NCBI GenBank assembly: GCA_037126765.1
Contig: JBBCBC010000030.1
Location: forward strand, 4,746,478 to 4,810,477
Length of the DNA stretch: 64,000 nucleotides
From: Stenogyne calaminthoides
Taxonomy: Eukaryota > Streptophyta > Magnoliopsida > Lamiales > Lamiaceae
Direction: 5' to 3'
Part shown: positions 56,263 through 64,000 of the stretch, piece after piece
Position numbering within the stretch: the first letter of the stretch is position 1
Layout: every line of letters starts with the position of its first letter
Position numbers and translations under genes: made by a program
The notes under the pieces: model-generated
What the model was told of the DNA's origin: nothing
The model's database searches: none
What the model saw: the letters and a program-made list of their open reading frames with translations, nothing else

Positions 56263-59200
56263 TCAAGCTTTTCCTATCTCAATTGCTTCAAGCCAAGAAA
56301 CAACTTCATCAATTGAGGGTCTTTTTCTAGGATCCTGATCTATACATTTACAAGTTATATCAAGCAACCCCATCAGTTCCTTTTCACAATCTCGGTCACG
56401 TATAGACGAATCAAAAACCTCCCACGCCCTCTTCTCCGATTTCATCTGATACATCCACCCCACCAAATCCCTGCAGTTCTTCCCTTTACAAACTTCAACG
56501 GGTCGTCTCCCTGTTAAAAGCTCGAGAAGAACGACCCCAAAGCTGTAAACATCGCCTCTGAAAGTGGCGGTCAACGTCTGGCTATACTCGGGCGGTATAT
56601 AACCCAACGTCCCGACCAAATCCGTCGTCACATGAGTATCGTACGGGTGGAGCAATCGTGACAGCCCGAAATCAGCCAAATGTGCCTCGAATTTCTCGTT
56701 CAAAAGAATGTTGCTTGTCTTGATGTCTCGATGAACTATGCATGGCTCTTTGTGTAAATAGGCCAGTCCCTTAGCTGCCCCTCGAGCTATCTTCAATCTC
56801 GTTTCCCATGTGAGAAACGAGCCCCCGTCTACTCGCTCGTGCAACCAATAGTCGAGGCTCCCGTTTTCCATGTACGAGTAAATCAACAACCGATCATTTC
56901 CATAACGACAATACCCTTGAAGAGAAATGAGGTTCGCATGCTGAGCTCTCGACAGAGCTTCCACTTCGGCCTGAAATTCGCGTTCCATTTGCCCGCAATC
57001 CCCAGTCAGCCTCTTGATGGCGGCTTTCGTTCCGTCGGGCAGGTCAGCTCTGTAAACGAGACCGAATCCTCCACAGCCAACTATGTTCGACTGGCTGAAA
57101 TTGTTCGTTGATTTCAACAAGTCCAGGACAGTTAGATCCTTGCAGTTGGCATTCTTGAAAAGAACGAGCTTCGGAGGTCCGAATGCAGCATTGGAAAATC
57201 GATCAATTTCCTCCTCCATATCTTCAATTGGGACCCCAACATCTCGTCTCGATAACCTGATCAAAATAATAGCAAGAAGCAGAGCAATCCCAACACCGAT
57301 ACTTATCGTTACTCCAAGAATACTGCCCCGGCCAAACTTCCGATCTTCCTGAGTGGGAGTCGGGGGGTGCAGCCCCCCCATATTGACAGCACATGGAGAA
57401 ATTAATTTCCCACAAAGTCCAAGATTACCATCAAAGCTTGATGTGGGAAAGCTAAGAAATTGCCCCCCTGTTGGAATTGCTCCTCTGAGATGATTATACG
57501 CAACGCTAAATTTAGACAGGAAAGTGAGCTGATTGAACGATGAAGGAATCACACCAGACAGATTATTGTATGACAAATCCAATATCTCCAGGTTTACCAT
57601 ATGCGAAATCGAGCTAGGAATGGTCCCTGATATGTTATTCCTACTCAAATCCAAGACATGCAGCTGTTTCAGCTGCCCGATTTCAGACCAAATCGTCCCG
57701 GTTATCCTGTTATTACTCAACAATATGGATGGAGGAAAACTTGAAGCTTGATTATACTGCAATCCACTAGCAGTCCGATTCCTCTTCACAAAAAGTGGGA
57801 CCCCAGTTGCTGTATTGAGACTTGATTTGTAACTCTTTGCAGAAACCAGGCTTTTAAGCTCGGTTATCCCCTTTGGAATTTCTCCAGTGAGTGAATTATT
57901 CGAAAAGTCCAGATAGAACAAACCCTCCATCTCTCCAATCCACGACGGAATGCTGCCTTCTAGAAGATTCCAAGACAAATCAAGAACCTGCAACTTCGTG
58001 CAATTTAGTAGCCAATTCGGAATACGGCCTTTTAATCCGCAGTTTCCAAGAGCGAAAATCAATAGACTCTCGAACCCACTCACATTTTCAGGAATTTCAT
58101 CGCCGTGAAAATTCTTGGTGAGTATAAGTGTGGTGAGATTCTTGCAATGCTTGATAACAGATAAAGACCCTGATAAGTCTACAAGGCTGTTATTTGATAA
58201 TGAAAGAAAAAGGAGAGACGAAAGATTGGCATAGCTATCAGGGATCTTGCCAGTCAAATTATTCTTGGCAAGGCTCAATATTTTCAGTTCTTGACTTTTG
58301 GATAGTGATTCGGGTAATGGACCGGAGAAACGGTTGCTAGCAAGGTCAAGAGTACATAAATTAGACAATCTTGAAAAATCAAGATCAATTGGGCCGGAAA
58401 GAGAGTTGTTACGAAGATCAAGAACCCGTAGCTTCGAGCAAATGGACAGGGTCGAAGGGAGCGACCCGGAGAAGAAATTTGAATTAGCATCAAGGTGTTC
58501 TAGTTCAGTTAAGCTGGTAAAAACATTAGGAAGGTAACTGGAAAACCGATTTCCTGATAAAATTAGGGTTCTAAGATTGGAAAGTTTACTAATTTCAAGA
58601 CTTAGATTGCCAGAAAAGTTATTTGAAGAGATGGAAAGGTGCTGTAAAGATGATAACAAGTATAATGAGTTTGGAAGTTCACCAGAAAGAGAATTGAAAT
58701 CCAGATGCAGCTGATTCAGAGATGTGCTGCAATTGTCCAAACCGTCGAGCACGCCGCTGAAATGATTTGATGATAAATCAAGAACTTGAATCCTCCTGGA
58801 AAAACTGCAGATGTTGGAGCTGATTAGGCCTGTGAACAAATTGTTACTTATGTTCAAATTTTCCAGATTAGGAAACACTCCAAATTCAGTAAGGTTTCCT
58901 GAAAAGGAATTGCTGGAGAGATTGAGTGATTGGATCGATTTCAATCCGAAAATCGCGCCAAAAACCGGTCCATCGAGCAAGTTGTGGCTGAAATCAAGAA
59001 CTTGGAGATGCTTCAAGTTGGAGAATTCCGAGGGCAAATCACCATTAAGAGAATTGTGCGAAAGATCGATCAGTTTTAATCGATCCAATTTACCGAGAGA
59101 GTTTGAAATTTTGCCTTTCAACCCTTTTCCAGATAACTTTAACATGGTCACTCTACTTCCACCATTATCATCACACACAACACCTTCCCAATTGCAGCAT

Positions 59201-59370
59201 TTCTGATCATTAAACCAAGATGATTTGATAGAACCATTGATCAATTGGCCCGAGAATTCCTTCAAGCCCGATAAATCATTCGGATTACAATCTTGAGACG
59301 AAGCAATACTCAAGAATAAACAGAGGTAACAAGCTAAGAATGCTGGGAATTTCATCACTGATGATCCCAA
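56263..59370 (-). CDS. PSKR2: Phytosulfokine receptor 2-type LRR receptor kinase
   Basis: This single-exon gene encodes 1035 residues, the usual size. It is a plasma-membrane receptor for the sulfated peptide phytosulfokine, which drives growth and modulates defence. Domains: signal peptide (1-25), an N-terminal cap with paired Cys (CCNWEGVVCD), about 21 leucine-rich repeats broken by an island domain before YNQASSFPPSILLSNN (the marker of PSKRs), a juxtamembrane NLGLCGKLISPC cap, a membrane helix (about 683-704), and a kinase domain from about 763. Kinase motifs: VGCGGFGLVY, Lys786 in AAIKR, IVHRDIKTSN (RD kinase, about 878-887), ADFGLSRLL and GTLGYIPPEY. All catalytic residues are present. 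VPLFVKRNRTASGLQYNQ and the missing introns favour PSKR2 over PSKR1 as I remember them. The start MGSSVMKFP is chosen because the signal peptide follows; the in-frame Met6 is an alternative. Confidence 0.96.
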   Translation of the reverse strand: MGSSVMKFPAFLACYLCLFLSIASSQDCNPNDLSGLKEFSGQLINGSIKSSWFNDQKCCNWEGVVCDDNGGSRVTMLKLSGKGLKGKISNSLGKLDRLKLIDLSHNSLNGDLPSEFSNLKHLQVLDFSHNLLDGPVFGAIFGLKSIQSLNLSSNSFSGNLTEFGVFPNLENLNISNNLFTGLISSNICSFSRRIQVLDLSSNHFSGVLDGLDNCSTSLNQLHLDFNSLSGELPNSLYLLSSLQHLSISSNNFSGNLSLEISKLSNLRTLILSGNRFSSYLPNVFTSLTELEHLDANSNFFSGSLPSTLSICSKLRVLDLRNNSLSGPIDLDFSRLSNLCTLDLASNRFSGPLPESLSKSQELKILSLAKNNLTGKIPDSYANLSSLLFLSLSNNSLVDLSGSLSVIKHCKNLTTLILTKNFHGDEIPENVSGFESLLIFALGNCGLKGRIPNWLLNCTKLQVLDLSWNLLEGSIPSWIGEMEGLFYLDFSNNSLTGEIPKGITELKSLVSAKSYKSSLNTATGVPLFVKRNRTASGLQYNQASSFPPSILLSNNRITGTIWSEIGQLKQLHVLDLSRNNISGTIPSSISHMVNLEILDLSYNNLSGVIPSSFNQLTFLSKFSVAYNHLRGAIPTGGQFLSFPTSSFDGNLGLCGKLISPCAVNMGGLHPPTPTQEDRKFGRGSILGVTISIGVGIALLLAIILIRLSRRDVGVPIEDMEEEIDRFSNAAFGPPKLVLFKNANCKDLTVLDLLKSTNNFSQSNIVGCGGFGLVYRADLPDGTKAAIKRLTGDCGQMEREFQAEVEALSRAQHANLISLQGYCRYGNDRLLIYSYMENGSLDYWLHERVDGGSFLTWETRLKIARGAAKGLAYLHKEPCIVHRDIKTSNILLNEKFEAHLADFGLSRLLHPYDTHVTTDLVGTLGYIPPEYSQTLTATFRGDVYSFGVVLLELLTGRRPVEVCKGKNCRDLVGWMYQMKSEKRAWEVFDSSIRDRDCEKELMGLLDITCKCIDQDPRKRPSIDEVVSWLEAIEIGKA

Positions 59371-60235
59371 ATGAGTTCACCAAACCATAGGATTATCACA
59401 AAATTTCGCAAGATCGATCAATCGGAATCGAATTATGAAGCTACAGAACAACCACACTCCAAACAGATTTCTTATAAGTAATCACAACCACCAACACCAC
59501 ATTTTCTGGTCTCCCACATGGCTTCCAATCCCTAGACACAATTAGAAATTCAACCCTTAGTTGAGAGCAAGGCACTGAATTTTTTGAATTAAGTACAAAC
59601 TTGGACCCTCATTCAAAGATCATAAAAAAATTAAAAGAAAAATACTAAATTATCATCTTGTAGAAACCCCACCAAGATTTTTACTAAAAAATACACAATT
59701 TCACAGTAGGAACGCACTGTGTCTAATTCAACAACAGAAGCATTAAATATCCAAGAAAATTCAAACCCAGTTACCAAAACACTTCAAAGATCACTTAAAA
59801 GTTAAAAAAAAAAAAAAAGTTCCGCAAAGAACTTGTGACTGAAGCGAGGTGCTCATGGTTTCAGATCCCAAGTTTCAATTTCTACACTAAAATGAGTAAA
59901 CCCCCTTTATTTATTCCAACCCCACAAACCAAAGTACATATCTTTGCAAAAAAGAGGTCATTCTTGAATGCACAATCACTTACAAATGAAGCAAGCAAAA
60001 GCCCAATAAACTAAGAAATGAAATGAAACCCTCAATAAAGTAAGCTCCTTTCCATAATAAAATCAGACACTAATTAAGAGCAGAAATAAAAGACAGAAAA
60101 TAAAAAAGTATACTTACTCAAAATCCAGTGATTTCAAATCAAAGAAACAGGGAGGAAGAAAAGGACCCTTCTTGTAATAAACGACAGGGAAAAAGTGCAG
60201 GTTACCGAACATTTTATTTTTCTTGAGAAAAAAAA
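59371..60235 (-). promoter_or_regulatory. 5' UTR of PSKR2 with a probable 677-bp leader intron
   Basis: On the minus strand, TTTTGA|GTAAGTATA (exon end 60118) is a strong donor, and TTCTGTAG|CTTCATAATT (exon start 59440) a fair acceptor, predicting an intron at 59441-60117. Upstream, 60119-60200 is CT-rich and leader-like. No coding is found in the intron. This is inferred from consensus alone. Confidence 0.5.
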
Positions 60236-61456
60236 AGCCAATTTTAATTGTGGACAAAAGGGGCTGGTGGGAGTGTTTTGAAATGATGACACAAAGAGCT
60301 GACTTTTTTCCATGAAATAAATACTAAAATATTTATGCCCCCATTAAGTTTCTTTGGATTTATCTGTTGTCACAGTTATTTTGCCATATCACTAACTCTG
60401 ACTCCATTGTCAAATTGTCATTGCCCAAATTTGTCTCTTTCTTTATCCGTCATTAGAAAACACTGTTTCAGTGGGAAAGTCGGAGATTTGATTAGTCTGG
60501 TCATTAATTTTAGGTGCGTTTCTTACTAGGACTCTCATCACTTCTTTCTTGCTACTTTTACTGTTTCACACATTTGTGGTGCAAGTGAACAGCACTCCTC
60601 AAATAGCTCGATAGTAAAAATTAATAAAAAAATAATAATAATAATCTAATAGTGTTTGCAAAAAAATATTTTTTAAAAAGATTTATAATTTGGCACGCCA
60701 CATGAGTTTTTTTTTTTATCATAAAAAAATATCTTAAATAAAAGGATATAAGAAATACTCATAATGACAAGACATACATAAAGTTCAAGTATTTGGTAGG
60801 CTCCTTCACTAGAGTTTGCAAACAGTGGATTAAAATAAAATTATAATTGGTTGAGTTTACACCTTACACCAAGTGCAACAACCGTTACTCTAATATTAAA
60901 TATCATTGTATTATAATCTCAAAATAAACATACATTACTACTCTTCATCAAAATTTCAAAATTAAAAAAATATATATATATTCAAGAACCTTCTAATACA
61001 CAAAATAAACAAGAATTTTAATTTTAAATAATTAATTGCGCGTTAGATTCGAAATTGGGATCTTGTTTGTGTTGCAAATAATGTTTATTTGTTAAAAAAA
61101 TTAATGAAGGGTCCAATTTGTACATAAGGCTCTAACTTAGAGTCCAAATTGTACCTTAATAATTCTTTTAAAGAAAGTTATATTTTCTTTGATTTTTTTT
61201 TAATTATCGGCACATACTTAATGAATCTATTTGTTCACTTCATCTATTCTTGTAAGACCGTCTTTTCTAATTTTTCTCTCTTCTTCTTTCAGGTTCTTTT
61301 AATGTTTTATGTTGAAAAATCATTTTAGGATTTGCTCGGAAACAATTGATCTTCTAGAAAAGGACGTTGATACATAATAGTGTCATGAATATGATTCTGA
61401 ACCACCACTTTCAATTTATTGAGGCGACGGGTGCAGACAAAGGACAACGATGAATC
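60236..61456. other. PSKR2 promoter side and AT-rich intergenic DNA
   Basis: The first few hundred bases are probably PSKR2 promoter. The rest is AT-rich with no gene or bordered repeat recognised. Confidence 0.4.
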
Positions 61457-61935
61457 AAGTGGCAACCACCAGATGCGGGAAGGTGGAAACTGAATTGCGA
61501 CGTCTCGATGAAGGCGGGGTCGGGGTATTGAAAGGAGCGGATGGAGGAGTTGAATGGTGCTTTGCGGATATAGTTGATGACCGACTTGGTGTGGAAGTGG
61601 CGGAGGTGTTGGAGGTCTTGAAAGGTTTGATGTTGACGAGAGATAGAGATATTGTTGATATTGAGGCAAAGACTGGCTCACAACTGATCGTTTTTGCGCT
61701 CCGACAACCGAAGCCGCCTTATCGTACTTCGGTGGAAAAATACGGAATGTGCTTGATATTGCTACATCTTTTGAGAAGATTACGTACTCATGGACGCGAC
61801 TTTCCTTATATGTTCTCTCATGTAATTCCTTTTTATTTTCACATCAAACTCCGAACGCAATGTTGTGTGATGTGAAGCCGAACTGGTGGCTCACTAGTGC
61901 TGCTATGCTTTTAGCCCTAGTAAAAAAAAATGATA
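61457..61935 (+). mobile_element. LINE 3'-end fragment (RNase H-like domain relic)
   Basis: In shifting frames this reads KWQPPDAGRWKLNCDVSMKA, then VAEVLEVLKGL, VFALRQPKPPYRTSV, and DIATSFEKITYSWTR followed by a short tail ending in an A-run at 61921. This is the order of the RNase H-like domain that ends plant L1 LINE ORF2. Stops and frame changes show it is dead. It is a separate, less decayed relic than 26760-27180. Confidence 0.72.
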
Positions 61936-64000
61936 TTGTCTTCATAATAACAATTATATTATTTTTATACAAAATATAAGGTCCTAATTCTATTTTACTT
62001 TTTGCACCAGACCCCTCGTACCGTAATACCGACTCTGATCGATATTGTATTGAAATTTCTACATACTATACTATTTCATATCGAAATTTAAGTATATTAA
62101 AATTTGTAGTAAAATATTGATAGCATTTTGAAATAATATGCATATATTGTATCAAAAAAATGGCATAAATTTTTTTGATAAAATATCAAAACTTCAGTAT
62201 ATAAAAAAAAAATCAATTTTTTTGTTATTATATGGTTCAATAGGTGCAATATAGTCAAATTTTCGATATTTTCACAATTCCTGGCAAAAAACAGTGCAAA
62301 AGCGTGAACACCAGTTCTTTGAGTACGCGTGGTTGTGAGCATAGAGGTAGACTGTCAAAGAAATGAGATGCAATGGGGCACGTGCAATGTGTGAGCGGCC
62401 GCCGCCGGTAAGGATCAACGGCGCGTTAGGCGGAAGAAGTCACGGATAATAGCAGCTATTTTTGTCCTAATTAATTAAAATCAATTTGAAATTATAGAGG
62501 CCAAATTTATTACGTGTGAATCCACCAACCGCCTACCAATTTCAACTCGTATCCACTAAACCCATCACTCTCATATACTCAATTTTTTTTTAGATAACTA
62601 ATTTTTTTTATAGAAGTTTGCAGATATGAATTTGTTTCCAAAAAATAAAAAATTATCCCGCTGTAAAACTTTAAATGCTTATATTTAATCGAATGGTTAT
62701 TATCTATTTAAATTAATGATTTGTGGAATGAACAAAAATATTCAACGAATCATTGATATTTAATCTCATTTATAAGAGTGTCCCATATATGAATTTAGTG
62801 GCGGTTGTCTCATTGGATTTTTTAAACTTTTTATATTATATGTAAGAAAATTCTTATATTTTTTTTATTTAATACTCGTTAGTCACCATCTATTAATAAT
62901 AAGCAAGGTATTTTTTTAATAAATTCGTTTTAATTCATAGTAAACTTCCACTTTTTCACTTATTCGCATAAAATTATGAAATAAATAATGAGAACTTTCT
63001 AAAATTAAATAAGAGCAATTTTGGAAAAAGATATAATTAATAATAATTGGAATGCAAAAAATATCTGTATAGTGAGAAATCTCAAAATTACAACCTTTGG
63101 ATCACACGCTCACACCCATGTAAGTGTGTGGATCTAAATGTCATTTTTGCACATGATTCAAATTATGTAAATTTCTTTGACTTTTCAAATAAAAATAAAA
63201 CTACAATCTCACCGTCACCAGTGTCTGATCGAGCTAGTCACCTACTTCATCAAAATCTGTCTTACGGTATTCTCAAAGCACTTGATTAATTTTATATCTC
63301 CTGCTTCACATTTTATATTCATGTTGGAAAATTATATACAACTCCCTCCCTCCATCTTCATATAAGTTTAGAGCTCTTTAATTAAGTAATAATAATAAAA
63401 TAATAAATTATGAATACTTTTAAAAATTAGAAGAGAGGAAAAAAATATGTGTAAAGTAATGAATTGAACAATGAGTGATATTTTTATAATATTATATAAA
63501 AAATGAGGATAAAAATTATAGATAGTAAAATTATTATTTTTATTTATAAAAATTAAAATTTATTGTGAGACAAATAGAAAAAGAAAGTAAGAAAGTTATA
63601 ATGAGAAAGAGGGAGTATATAACAACACGTCTATGTAAAAAAAAAGGATGAGTGCACTCCTTGCGTGATGATAGTCTAATAAAAAAGAATTTTATAAATA
63701 GTGTAATTGTGTAAATTAATTTCGTGGACAATTTCTTTTGAGGGGAAAAAACTATGATTATAAAGTAAAGGAGATAATAAACTTCATTGTGAAGCTTTGA
63801 AAGAAGCAAGTGGAGTCAAGAATCATATATGGTGCAAATGGGATGTTGGACACAATGATGCTTTGTGGCATAAATAGGTTGACAAATTGTTGAATGCATA
63901 ACAACTTTTTCTAAAATAATTACCCCACTAACAATTTTCATTTCTTAGTCCTTATAGGAATTAATTAGCTAAAATAAGCATATATATAATATTTGTGCAA
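61936..64000. other. Intergenic AT-rich DNA to the right edge
   Basis: No gene seen. A GC-rich patch at about 62380-62450 (GAGCGGCCGCCGCCGGTAAGG) stands out but has no open frame of note. A poorly bordered Stowaway-like repeat may span about 63343-63617 (CTCCCTCCCTCCATC at the left and GAGAAAGAGGGAG|TA at the right). Confidence 0.4.

Noticed and set aside
56839..59206. Plus-strand open frames across PSKR2
   Set aside because: They are antisense shadows of a long conserved coding exon with full LRR and kinase motifs.
61450..61875. A 141-codon protein-coding gene
   Set aside because: The motifs of the LINE RNase H-like domain are spread over several frames here, so this single frame is only part of a decayed LINE end.

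Overview
This is plant nuclear DNA from a eudicot. Three things show it: intron-split genes of land-plant families (a GCK/MAP4K kinase, an RSS3-like bHLH-MYC_N protein, a GUB_WAK protein and a phytosulfokine receptor), long AT-rich spacers, and plant transposon types with clear termini (Stowaway, PIF/Harbinger, DD39D mariner, CACTA, hAT, a probable MULE, Ty1/copia, L1 LINE and a tRNA-like SINE). The exact species cannot be read from the sequence. Nothing suggests bacterial, organellar or viral DNA.

Host genes sit at the two sides. A MAP4K-type kinase gene runs off the left edge on the minus strand (1-1833, first five coding exons). On the right are an RSS3-like nuclear-factor gene (48234-50463, seven exons, 393 aa), a membrane-anchored GUB_WAK protein without a kinase (54559-55733, three exons, 324 aa), and a single-exon PSKR2-type receptor kinase (56263-59370, minus strand, 1035 aa, probable 5' UTR intron). 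From memory, relatives of the kinase, the RSS3-like gene and PSKR2 are also close neighbours in Arabidopsis, so this may be an old gene neighbourhood that transposons have stretched by about 46 kb.

The interval 2.9-47.6 kb is almost all mobile DNA, and much of it is nested. (a) 4747-9280: a Stowaway MITE split by a Harbinger element that carries a decayed Myb/SANT-like ORF1. (b) 12876-14120: a Stowaway MITE split by a Harbinger-like element with a GC-rich ORF. (c) 14229-20706: a Stowaway MITE split by a 6.2 kb mariner-like element. That element has a broken DD39D transposase, a 213-bp tandem array, an intact antisense second ORF and a solo LTR inside it. (d) 20722-25564: a complete non-coding LTR retrotransposon with matching target-site duplication. 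(e) 33759-39970: a probable MULE holding a CACTA element, which holds a minisatellite of roughly 90 units of 22-23 bp, which is itself split by a solo LTR. Between these lie SINEs, hAT and Tourist-like MITEs, LINE ends and a 5'-truncated copia element.

The most interesting signals are the second ORF of the mariner element, a perfectly placed stem-loop next to the TATA box that is kept in four related LTRs, a duplicated primer-binding site in the non-coding retrotransposon, and the CACTA minisatellite with look-alike units between two host genes. All coordinates come from reading the sequence by eye; exon borders were checked for GT-AG and for reading phase.
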